Shown in pieces: positions 26,553 to 33,596 of a DNA stretch of 34,054 bases. The notes under the pieces were generated by a model. The model was not told the origin of the DNA. It made no database searches and saw only the letters and a list, made by a program, of their open reading frames with translations. How positions within the stretch are numbered: the first letter of the stretch is position 1; each line of letters starts with the position of its first letter. Both the position numbers and the translations under genes were made by a program. Location: assembly GCF_001273955.1 (NCBI RefSeq), contig NZ_LIGI01000001.1:3448482-3482535 (forward strand), read 5' to 3'. This DNA comes from Bacillus sp. FJAT-27245. GTDB lineage: Bacteria; Bacillota; Bacilli; Bacillales; Cytobacillaceae.

Positions 26553-26901
26553 AGCGTTTACATCATCTTATTTTTGGAAAAATTGGTCCATGCCATCCAG
26601 CCCTTGCTTTCAACGCTCACACACCAAGCCCCCGTACAAGCAGCACTCCAAATATGGCATTCACACATAAAGCAAACACCCCGAGCATAAACCAAGTTTA
26701 TACCTCGAATGGCAGAAACCTTCTCCCCTAGCAAAGGTTGAAAACTTAGTGACCGAAAAGCAACGATCACCCCTCACTCGAACACTAGATGAAGATTTAG
26801 TAAGCGAACAACATCGTCATCGGAAGTGTAAATTATCCTGCCTGTGTAAATCGAGTCTTGTTCTCATATGGACACAGAGAGCTGCTTGGTGCTTTAACAT
26901 C
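26553..26901. other. gene-free stretch before the 52-nt repeat array
   Basis: No supported gene, RNA or terminator. Short open frames on both strands lack ribosome binding sites and protein-like composition. Confidence 0.5.
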
Positions 26902-27225
26902 TTTGGACAGGAAAGCGAATTTCTAGGGATTGCCTGTCCAAAGATGCCCAATGTTTGGACAGCAAAGTGGATTTCTAGGGGGTGCCTGTCCAAAGATGCC
27001 CAATGTTTGGACAGCAAGGTGGATTTCTAGGGGGTGCCTGTCCAAAGATGCCCAATGTTTGGACAGCAAAGTGAATTTCCAAGGGGTGCCTGTCCAAAGA
27101 CGCCCAATGTTTGGACAGCAAAGTGAATTTCTAGGGGGTGCCTGTCCAAAGATGCCCAATGTTTGGACAACAAAGTGAATTTCTAGGGGGTGCCTGTCCA
27201 AAGACGCCCAATGTTTGGACAGGGA
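26902..27225. repeat. 52-nt tandem repeat array, six full units plus a partial
   Basis: Units begin with TTTGGACAG (last one TTTGGACAA) at 26902, 26954, 27006, 27058, 27110, 27162 and partially at 27214, each exactly 52 nt apart. Unit: TTTGGACAGCAAAGTGAATT, TCTAGGGGGTGCCTGTCCAA, AGATGCCCAATG. TTTGGACAG and CTGTCCAAA are perfect inverted repeats inside each unit. Because the array is continuous, each CTGTCCAAA can pair either with the arm before it or the arm after it. The period is not divisible by three, so it is not a coding repeat. There are no spacers, so it is not CRISPR. Confidence 0.95.
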
Positions 27226-27294
27226 GATGTTTTTTTATCGCAAAAACCATCCAATGATTAGACTATGAGGTTTTCAAGCCGCTAACAAACAAAA

Positions 27295-27322
27295 TCACCA
27301 CTCCATTGAAAATGAAGTGGCG
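27295..27322 (-). terminator. terminator downstream of the acetyl-esterase gene
   Basis: Minus strand: CCACTTCATT-TTC-AATGGAGTGG (10-bp stem, one G-U, 27298-27320) followed by TGATTTTGTTTG. It lies 65 nt after the esterase stop and probably closes the nanE-to-esterase locus. Confidence 0.65.
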
Positions 27323-27387
27323 AATATTTTTCGTGCATTTTTTCTATGTACTTTTTGTCCCCAAAGTTTTTTAACCCTTCCCCTGCC

Positions 27388-28362
27388 TTACCCGCCAAAA
27401 ACTTGTTCATAAATGAAGGCAATTTTCTTTTCTTCATGGAAGGGGTTGGATTCATGGGTGTATTGGGGATAAGGGATAATCGTTTTGTTTTTGCTTTGGA
27501 TATGGTTAAAGGCTGAGTATGCCGATGATGGAGGAGTCGTCGAATCTTCGAAGCCGATTCCCATCAATACAGGCACATGAATCGCCGGGCAAAAATGCAA
27601 GGCATCGACATAGGCAAGCGTTTTTAAAATATCCGCCTTAAGATTGTTCTCCGGGTTATGTAATTTCAAAAAATTCACAATCTCCATGTATGGGCCGGAC
27701 AAGGAAACGTCCAGGGCGCGTTCAAAGTGGGTCAAAAATGGCCAATCACAGGCAACAAACTGAACATTCTCTTCCAGTCCGGCTGCGGCAAGGGCCAGCC
27801 CGCCCCCCTGCGAAGCACCATTGATTCCAAAAACAGTCGGCTTTACAGGCGCACTAGCCTGTATCCACTCCATTTGAGCGATTAGGTCACGGTAAACATT
27901 TGTATAATAGTAGGTTTCTTTTTCAAAAATCCCAAGGGTCATCCAGCCAGTGATTCTGCTGCCATTCGGGTAGTTGGCATAATCGGGTGAATCGCCCTGG
28001 CCCCTTACATCAAATGCGATCACGGTTATCCCCTGAAGCACCCATTTTAAACATTCCGAGGGCAAGCCCCGGCTGCCCGTATACCCATGAAACTGCAGGA
28101 GCACAGGCCCTTCCTCAATATGCTTTGGCCGCACCAGAATCCCCTTTAACGGCGTCCCATCCCAGCTATGAAGCGTCAAATCGGCAACTTCCACCAAAGG
28201 AAGCGGGTAATCTACCCACTTAACATCCACACGAAAGCCGGACCTCTTCACCCTCTCTTTCTCGCCAGCCCAAAACAAGTCGAAATCAGCTGGTTTATTC
28301 ACCAGCTCCGGCTTATACAAGCGCAGCTGTTCTAAAGAAAAATCACCTACATGCCTCCCCAT
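27388..28362 (-). CDS. acetyl-esterase, AXE1 / cephalosporin-C deacetylase family
   Basis: An alpha/beta hydrolase of 324 residues, the usual length for AXE1-family (carbohydrate esterase 7) enzymes that remove O-acetyl groups from sugars. Family marks: FHGYTGSRG at 91-99 (oxyanion hole), FDVRGQGDSPD near 117-127, nucleophile S184 in GINGASQGGGLAL, D273 in GIGFEDSTTPP and H303 in YPQYTHES. The ATG at 28362 has AAGGACGG about 10 nt upstream, directly after the RpiR stop; the longer upstream frame overlaps rpiR. Cytosolic. Within a nanE-type locus it may de-acetylate imported O-acetylated sialic acid or amino sugars (inference; a similar esterase is, as I recall, beside the pneumococcal nan genes). 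Confidence 0.87.
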   Translation of the reverse strand: MGRHVGDFSLEQLRLYKPELVNKPADFDLFWAGEKERVKRSGFRVDVKWVDYPLPLVEVADLTLHSWDGTPLKGILVRPKHIEEGPVLLQFHGYTGSRGLPSECLKWVLQGITVIAFDVRGQGDSPDYANYPNGSRITGWMTLGIFEKETYYYTNVYRDLIAQMEWIQASAPVKPTVFGINGASQGGGLALAAAGLEENVQFVACDWPFLTHFERALDVSLSGPYMEIVNFLKLHNPENNLKADILKTLAYVDALHFCPAIHVPVLMGIGFEDSTTPPSSAYSAFNHIQSKNKTIIPYPQYTHESNPFHEEKKIAFIYEQVFGG

Positions 28363-28378
28363 TAAATGAGCACCGTCC

Positions 28379-29209
28379 TTAATACAGCTTATCTGATACC
28401 GCTTTCGCTGTGGCTTTGCGCGCGGTTTGCGCAATGTCCTCTCTCTTGTTAATTAGCGCGGAATGCAAGATATCGATCACAGACAATTGAGCGATTTGCG
28501 AGACGATTGAGCTGCCTTCGAGCGGCCCTTCCTTTGATGAAGTTAACAAAACAATATCCGCCAATTTTGTAATCGGCGATTTCCCATTGCTTGTTATACA
28601 AATAATTCTCGCGCCTGCCTTTTTTGCCAATTCCAGGTTGCGGATTGTATCTTTCGTGCTTCCCGAGACAGAAAGCCCAATCGCACAATCCTCCTCCGTC
28701 AGCAAGGAAGCGCTCATTGCTTGAAAATGGCTGTCCTGCTTTGCATCGCATGCAATTCCTATTCGTGTGAATACATTCACTGCCTGCAGGGCGGTCAGCC
28801 CGGATGAACCGACCCCAAAAAAGAAATTATTTTTAGAAGAAAGAATGGCTTGAACCGCTTTTTCTACCTGCTCTTCATCCAGTAACTGTCTGCTTTCTTC
28901 AAGGATTTCCACATGCCTGGAGGTGGTTTTTCTAATGATCGATGGCTCGCTTTCGTCCGCCTGGGCCATCATGACGGAATCTTGGGCGACAGCCAGTTTG
29001 AAGTCCTGAAAACCAGTAAAGCCAATTTTTCTGCACAAGCGCAAAACAGTCGTTTCCCCGACATCCGCTTTTTCAGCCAATTCGGTTACGGAGCAATAAA
29101 TAATATCATTCAGGTTCGCAACGATATAATCCGCTGCCTTTTTTTCCGCTTTCGTCAAGCTGGTATAATAGCTTTTGATTTTCAGAGTCGTGCTTGTCGT
29201 AGACATCAT
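28379..29209 (-). CDS. RpiR-family transcriptional regulator (HTH plus SIS)
   Basis: A 276-residue regulator. The N-terminal HTH_6 domain (residues about 1-77) has KAADYIVANLNDIIYCSVTELAEKADVGETTVLRLCRKIGFTGFQDFK. The SIS sugar-phosphate-binding domain (about 120-250) has FFFGVGSSGLTALQAVNVFTRIG, IGLSVSGSTKDTIRNLELAKKAGARIICIT and LLTSSKEGPLEGSSI. RpiR proteins of nan loci (for example NanR of staphylococci) sense ManNAc-6-phosphate, the substrate of NanE, which fits here (inference). AGGATG precedes the ATG. It lies 50 nt after the second permease and 16 nt before the esterase start, so is probably transcribed with both. Confidence 0.93.
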   Translation of the reverse strand: MMSTTSTTLKIKSYYTSLTKAEKKAADYIVANLNDIIYCSVTELAEKADVGETTVLRLCRKIGFTGFQDFKLAVAQDSVMMAQADESEPSIIRKTTSRHVEILEESRQLLDEEQVEKAVQAILSSKNNFFFGVGSSGLTALQAVNVFTRIGIACDAKQDSHFQAMSASLLTEEDCAIGLSVSGSTKDTIRNLELAKKAGARIICITSNGKSPITKLADIVLLTSSKEGPLEGSSIVSQIAQLSVIDILHSALINKREDIAQTARKATAKAVSDKLY

Positions 29210-29259
29210 CGTTCATCCTAACTTTATCGTAACTTTACTTTAACAGTTTGATGCTAACC

Positions 29260-30090
29260 TTATTCTTTAACGGAACCTGCCGTTGACCCTTCAATCAACC
29301 GCCTTTGGAAAATCAAATAAAAGAGGGTTACGGGAATGAATGACAATACCAACCCCGCGTACAGGGCTCCCCAATCGGTATGGTATTGCTGGATCATCAT
29401 GATATTGGCTAACTTGACCGGCAATGTCTTTAATTCATCGTCGGTTATTAAAATTAGCGCCAGAATGTATTCATTCCAGATACCGACAAAATTGAAGATT
29501 GCCGCGGAAATCAGGCCTGGTTTTGCCAATGGAAACATTACCATCCAAAAAACCTTAAAAGGCCCGCATCCGTCAATAATCGCAGCTTCTTCCAAAGATT
29601 CCGGGATTTGATTGAAAAAAGCAGTCAACATAAATATTGTAAACGATAATGAATACGCAATATAGACCAAAATCAAGCCCGGGATGCTGTTAACAAGCCC
29701 TAAGTCATTCATTAATAAAAACAGCGGAGCCATTGCCAAAAACGTCGGCAGCATCAAGCCCATTAAAAATGTATTTTGAACCGCAATCCGGAAACGGAAC
29801 TTTTTCCGGCTCAATACATAGGCGGCCATCGCGGAAATGAGGACAATCAGGGTCACAGTAATCGATGTAACGATAATGCTATTAATAAATCCAATCCCCA
29901 GGCCAGCCTTGCTCCAGGCGTTCACGTAATTATCGAGTGTGATTTTTTCCGGAAAAGATAACGGTTTTAATAAAATATCCGCGGATGATTTGACTGAGTT
30001 CACAAAAACCCAAATGACCGGGATGATAATTAAAAGTGATAGCAAAATGAGGAACAAATGGCTGCCAATATTGCGAAAAGCTTTGCTCAT
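29260..30090 (-). CDS. carbohydrate ABC transporter permease (MalG type)
   Basis: Second permease of the sugar importer, 276 residues, six helices. Starts with the MalG-type N-terminal helix LFLILLSLLIIIPVIWVFVNSVKSSADI, followed by PLSFPEKITLDNYVNAWSKAGLG. The coupling motif is EAAIIDGCGPFKVFWMVMFPLAKPGL and the C-terminus YLIFQRRLIEGSTAGSVKE. The ATG directly abuts the stop of the first permease (TAAATG), with AGGAGG inside that gene, so the two are translationally coupled. No dedicated ATPase gene is nearby; such importers in bacilli commonly share MsmX, which is outside this window. Confidence 0.94.
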   Translation of the reverse strand: MSKAFRNIGSHLFLILLSLLIIIPVIWVFVNSVKSSADILLKPLSFPEKITLDNYVNAWSKAGLGIGFINSIIVTSITVTLIVLISAMAAYVLSRKKFRFRIAVQNTFLMGLMLPTFLAMAPLFLLMNDLGLVNSIPGLILVYIAYSLSFTIFMLTAFFNQIPESLEEAAIIDGCGPFKVFWMVMFPLAKPGLISAAIFNFVGIWNEYILALILITDDELKTLPVKLANIMMIQQYHTDWGALYAGLVLSFIPVTLFYLIFQRRLIEGSTAGSVKE

Positions 30091-30966
30091 TTAGCCTTCC
30101 CTCCTCGTTACCTTCAACGTCAACATCGATGCAAGCAATGTAAGGATTAAAAAGATGACCCCGAGAGCAGAAGCATAGCCGAAATTGAAGTTCGAAAATG
30201 CCTGCTCATAAATATAGAGCGAGATTGGCTGGGTTGACCGGTTTGGCCCTCCGCCCGTTAACAATTGCGGCATTTCGAAAATCTTTATTGTATTAATCAG
30301 TGTAAAAATAATGACCACTTGTAAAATGTCCTTCAGCATCGGAATCGTAATATAAATGCTTTTCTTTAATTTGGTCGCACCATCAATTTCCGCCGCTTCA
30401 AGGACATCCTGCGGGATATTCAGGATTGCCGCGAGGATTAAAATGCTATAAAACCCGACCATTCCCCACACATTAACGAAAACAACACTTTCGAAAGCTG
30501 TTTCCGTCCTTCCAAGCCATTCCGTCATAAGGAAGTCCAATCCTACCGCATCCAGCAATCCGTTGAGCATGCCATTGACCGGATTCAGAATGGTTGACCA
30601 GAGCATCGCAATGGCCACCCCGGGAAGAATATACGGGAAGAACGTAATCGAACGATAAAGATTCAACCATCTTGTTTTTAAAAAGTGGGAAATCGATAGC
30701 GCAATAACGACCGATAACACCAATACGAGCGGAACCTGGACCAATATGTATTTCCCTGTCACCTTCAATGTGTTGAGAAAGATTTCATCCCCGAGCATCC
30801 GTTTATAATTATCCAGCCCGATAAAGGTTTTTGTTCCGAGACCCCTCCAGTTGTATAAACTCATCAGCAACGCATTGAATGATGGATAGAGAACAAATAA
30901 AAGGTAGAGTACAGAGGCTGGCAATAAAAACACCACAATCGCCCATCTTTCGCTGTTGTTTCTCAA
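30091..30966 (-). CDS. carbohydrate ABC transporter permease (MalF type)
   Basis: First permease, 291 residues from TTG at 30966 (AAAGG 10 nt upstream). RWAIVVFLLPASVLYLLFVLYPSFNALLMSLYNW is the usual first helix of MalF-type sugar permeases; the coupling motif is DVLEAAEIDGATKLKKSIYITIPMLKDIL and the late loop ITGGGPNRSTQPISLYIYEQAF is written here as LLTGGGPNRSTQPISLYIYE. A longer frame back to 30999 would run through the upstream terminator-like hairpin and is unlikely. Six helices. It lies between the binding-protein gene and the MalG-type gene. Confidence 0.93.
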   Translation of the reverse strand: MRNNSERWAIVVFLLPASVLYLLFVLYPSFNALLMSLYNWRGLGTKTFIGLDNYKRMLGDEIFLNTLKVTGKYILVQVPLVLVLSVVIALSISHFLKTRWLNLYRSITFFPYILPGVAIAMLWSTILNPVNGMLNGLLDAVGLDFLMTEWLGRTETAFESVVFVNVWGMVGFYSILILAAILNIPQDVLEAAEIDGATKLKKSIYITIPMLKDILQVVIIFTLINTIKIFEMPQLLTGGGPNRSTQPISLYIYEQAFSNFNFGYASALGVIFLILTLLASMLTLKVTRREG

Positions 30967-30980
30967 AAACTCACAACCTT

Positions 30981-31017
30981 TCAAAAGAGAGAGGCCCAAG
31001 AATACTCAGGACCTCTC
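30981..31017 (-). terminator. hairpin between the binding-protein and permease genes (attenuator)
   Basis: Minus strand: GAGAGG and CCTCTC arms (31012-31017 / 30989-30994) with inner CC/GG pairing, then TCTTTTG. It lies 16 nt after the binding-protein stop and just before the TTG start of the first permease, so it may lower permease expression relative to binding protein. Confidence 0.7.
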
Positions 31018-31032
31018 CGCAACGTTTATGTT

Positions 31033-32361
31033 TTACCAGGAGTATGTTGTTTTCTCGATGTTGTCATCTTTCCGGATTTGTTCAGCGAATTTCTCCGCCT
31101 GCTCCGCAAACTTTTCCGGAGTCAGCTCGCCAAGCATGAGGCTTTGATAAATATTGTTCATATTCCCGACCAATTCAGGATAAGAATCGTTAATGGCTGT
31201 AGGCGCATACGAACCGCCAGCATCCTGTAGAACTTTAAGCGCGCTCTTTAAAGGCTCTGACTGAATCGCATCTTCTGTATTTTTCACAACGCTCGCGAGA
31301 CCTTTGGAAGAAACCATTTTCTCCACTTCTTGTTCACTGGATAGGAACTTCAGGAATTTAATCGTTTCTTTTTTATTTTTCGAGCCGCTTGGGATATACC
31401 AGGCGCCGCCCCAACCTGTCGATACAGGAGCAAGATACTCGCCTTTGCCGCCAGGGAATTCCGGCTGATTGAATGCACGCAGCTTAAAGTCAGCCGGGAT
31501 GACATCCTTCATTTCGCCTTCAAGCCACGAGCCCGCCATGACGAACAGGGACTTACGCTGGAAGAATAACGTTTGAGCTTCTGTGTGGGACAAACCGAAC
31601 GTTCCTTTTAAAAACAAACCTTCATCAACCATGCGCTGTGATTCTTTCGCAGCCTCGACAAACGCAGCGGATTTCCATGCGCCTTCCTTCAGGTTAAACG
31701 CATCCAAAAGCGCTTGCTTGCCGCCAATCCGCTCAACAAGCGGCAGGTAAATACCGAAGAAATAGTAACCCGGGTGTTTCCCTGGCACTGAAAAAACAGC
31801 AATTCCCTTCTTTTCAGCCTCGGCTTTTAAGGCATAGAGGTCTTCCTGTGTTTTAGGAAGCTCCCACCCATTGTCCTCGAAAAGCTTCTCATCGTACCAC
31901 CAAATATAGCCCGGTGAGAAAATTGTAGGAATCCCGTACGTTTTTCCTTCCCTCTTTTGATTGAATTGGCCTTGTTCAAACGTATCGACCCATTTTTCAT
32001 CGCTTCCATAAGCCTTCTCTTCAAGCGCATCATCAATCGCTTCAATCAATCCATCTTTAATAACACCACGGATATCGAAGCTTGGCCCCGGAACCATTAG
32101 ATCCGGGACATCTTTTGATAGAAATCTCGTTTGCAGCTGAGTGTGGATGTCCGGGCTTGCGGTAATCTTAATGTTTACATTTTTGTTTTTATCCATATAA
32201 GTCTTGGCCGATTCCTTCACCCATTCAGAGCCGAATCCGCCTTCAAACATCATAACCTCAATATTGACCTTCTCTTTTTTGTCTTTGCCCGAGCTTTCCT
32301 TCGAGCTACAGCCGGCAGCTATTACCATCAAAGCAACCAACAGCAACAGAAACTTTTTCAT
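31033..32361 (-). CDS. carbohydrate ABC transporter, substrate-binding lipoprotein
   Basis: A 442-residue family-1 (MalE-like) sugar-binding protein. Signal peptide MKKFLLLLVALMVI with lipobox IAAGC, then a Ser/Lys-rich linker. The SBP_bac_1 fold is seen in VNIEVMMFEGGFGSEWVKESAKTYMDKNKNVNIKI, YGIPTIFSPGYIWWYDEKLFEDNGWELPKTQEDLYAL, FFQRKSLFVMAGSWLEGEMKDVIP and GGAWYIPSGSKNKKETIKFLKFLSSEQE. GGGGAGAT precedes the ATG. The setting (nanE upstream, RpiR and permeases downstream) points to sialic acid, ManNAc or a related amino sugar as ligand, but sequence alone does not decide. TATAGA about 50 nt upstream is a possible -10. Confidence 0.93.
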   Translation of the reverse strand: MKKFLLLLVALMVIAAGCSSKESSGKDKKEKVNIEVMMFEGGFGSEWVKESAKTYMDKNKNVNIKITASPDIHTQLQTRFLSKDVPDLMVPGPSFDIRGVIKDGLIEAIDDALEEKAYGSDEKWVDTFEQGQFNQKREGKTYGIPTIFSPGYIWWYDEKLFEDNGWELPKTQEDLYALKAEAEKKGIAVFSVPGKHPGYYFFGIYLPLVERIGGKQALLDAFNLKEGAWKSAAFVEAAKESQRMVDEGLFLKGTFGLSHTEAQTLFFQRKSLFVMAGSWLEGEMKDVIPADFKLRAFNQPEFPGGKGEYLAPVSTGWGGAWYIPSGSKNKKETIKFLKFLSSEQEVEKMVSSKGLASVVKNTEDAIQSEPLKSALKVLQDAGGSYAPTAINDSYPELVGNMNNIYQSLMLGELTPEKFAEQAEKFAEQIRKDDNIEKTTYSW

Positions 32362-32502
32362 ACATATCTCCCCTTTTCCTCTTAATTTTCTTTCCTATGT
32401 GGCCCCAAACGTTTTCTATAATCCTTATGTAAATCGAATGAAAGCTTCACCTCCTTGGTCCAGCGGTTTGTAACCCCTTTCATTTTTTCGAATTCTTTTC
32501 CG

Positions 32503-32640
32503 TGTCCAAAAATGGGCCACCTTTGGACTCACAACCTCCGGAAACTCACTTCCGTGTCCAAGCTTTAGGCATCTTTGGACTCGCAACCTCCGAAAACTCA
32601 CTTCTCTGTCCAAACACGAGCCACCTTTCGTCTCATAACC
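32503..32640. repeat. diverged 52-nt repeat, about 2.7 units
   Basis: TGTCCAA recurs at 32503, 32555 and 32607, exactly 52 nt apart, each unit continuing with an inverted TTTGGAC (TTTCGTC in the last). Unit begins TGTCCAAAAATGGGCCACCT, then TTGGACTCACAACCTCCG, then GAAACTCACTTCCG. Same period and same TGTCCAAA/TTTGGAC palindrome as the 26902 array but different body. It fills most of the 293-nt gap between nanE and the binding-protein gene. Confidence 0.85.
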
Positions 32641-32654
32641 TATGACAGGCTAAT

Positions 32655-33353
32655 TTACTCCATCTTTCTTGTAATCTCGATTTCTTTTACAAATTGTTTC
32701 GTAATTTCCTGCGGCCGGGTGATCGCTGAGCCGACAACGACTGCAAAAGCTCCTGCCCGAATGCATTCTGCCGCGAGCTCAGGGGTATTCACTCTGCCTT
32801 CCGCCACAATAGGGCAGCCTGCTTTTTCCACTAATGCCGATAGGAGCGTTTTATCAAAACCCGTGATGTGATCCGTGTCCTCGGTATATCCAGCCAGTGT
32901 TGTAGAAATCAAGTCACAGCCCAATTCCACTGCATGCAATCCTTCTTCGATGGTAGAAATGTCAGCCATTAATAAAACCGATGGGAATTTTGACTTTATC
33001 TCTTTTACGAATTCGTCCAGCACCTGTCCTCCCGGCCGCTCCCTGAATGTTGCATCAAACGCAACAATATCCGCACCGGCCTCCACTACCTCTTCTACTT
33101 CCTTGCTAGTTGGCGTTATGTAAACTTCGCTGTCCTGATAGTTTTTCTTATACAAACCGATAACCGGCAAATCAATCACTTGTTTGATTGCGCGAATATC
33201 TGCTGGACTGTTTGCCCTTATCCCGACTGCTCCGCCTTCCCGGGCAGCAATCGCCATCTTACTCATAATCATTGAGCCAAAAAGGGGTTCATCTTCCAAA
33301 GCCTGACATGAAACAATCAGGCCTCCTTCAAGATTCTTTAACAAAGGATTCAT
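32655..33353 (-). CDS. nanE: N-acetylmannosamine-6-phosphate 2-epimerase
   Basis: Converts ManNAc-6-phosphate to GlcNAc-6-phosphate in sialic-acid and ManNAc breakdown. 232 residues from the ATG at 33353 (AAGAGGTG 4 nt upstream); an ATG at 33371 is in frame but has no site. NanE landmarks: GGLIVSCQALEDEPL at the N-terminus, AAREGGAVGIRANSPADIRAIK, LPVIGLYKKNY, ITPTSKEVEEVVEAGADIVAFDAT, LMADISTIEEGLHAVELGCDLISTTLAGYT and CPIVAEGRVNTPE then AFAVVVGSAITRPQEI. Divergent from the secreted protein at 33597. No nanA lyase or nanK kinase lies in the window. Confidence 0.96.
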   Translation of the reverse strand: MNPLLKNLEGGLIVSCQALEDEPLFGSMIMSKMAIAAREGGAVGIRANSPADIRAIKQVIDLPVIGLYKKNYQDSEVYITPTSKEVEEVVEAGADIVAFDATFRERPGGQVLDEFVKEIKSKFPSVLLMADISTIEEGLHAVELGCDLISTTLAGYTEDTDHITGFDKTLLSALVEKAGCPIVAEGRVNTPELAAECIRAGAFAVVVGSAITRPQEITKQFVKEIEITRKME

Positions 33354-33434
33354 GCAGCACCTCTTAAGCATATTGTTATCTTAATTTTCAGCATATATCA
33401 TTTCGGAGAATTGTTCCACCGTTTATTCGATATT

Positions 33435-33453
33435 TAGAAGATTTTTTCTTCTA
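33435..33453. promoter_or_regulatory. 19-nt palindrome in the nanE / secreted-protein intergenic region
   Basis: TAGAAGA-TTTTT-TCTTCTA, a perfect 7-bp inverted repeat, 82 nt before the nanE start and 40 nt before the opposite promoter. It could be an RpiR operator serving nanE, or a weak terminator hairpin. Confidence 0.4.
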
Positions 33454-33492
33454 GTAAAAAAGACCCCTTTTTATCAAAATATTCAGATTTTA

Positions 33493-33521
33493 TTGACGGT
33501 CAAGGAGCTCGTCACTATTAT
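33493..33521 (+). promoter_or_regulatory. sigma-A promoter of the secreted-protein gene
   Basis: -35 TTGACG (33493-33498), 17-nt spacer, -10 TATTAT (33516-33521): five of six at each box. The gene starts 76 nt downstream of the -10. Confidence 0.75.
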
Positions 33522-33596
33522 TTAGGGTGAAACAAGAATAAGGAGCGAAAGGAGGATAGAATCATTGCAAGCAGAAAATATATAGGAGGAATCACC

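Noticed and set aside
26930-27201. Open frames across the 52-nt array on both strands
   Set aside because: The 52-nt period shifts frame each unit, so the peptides change register; they are products of the repeat.
26902-27225. CRISPR array
   Set aside because: Units are contiguous and near-identical over all 52 nt; there are no unique spacers and no cas genes.
32402-32420. cre-like site AGAAAACGTTTGGG before the sugar-binding gene
   Set aside because: Only about 10 of 14 consensus positions match; catabolite control is plausible but not supported.
32413-32460. Strong AAGGAGGTG on the minus strand upstream of the binding-protein gene
   Set aside because: No ATG, GTG or TTG at proper spacing with a continuing frame; the only GTG is fused to the site and gives a 22-residue frame.
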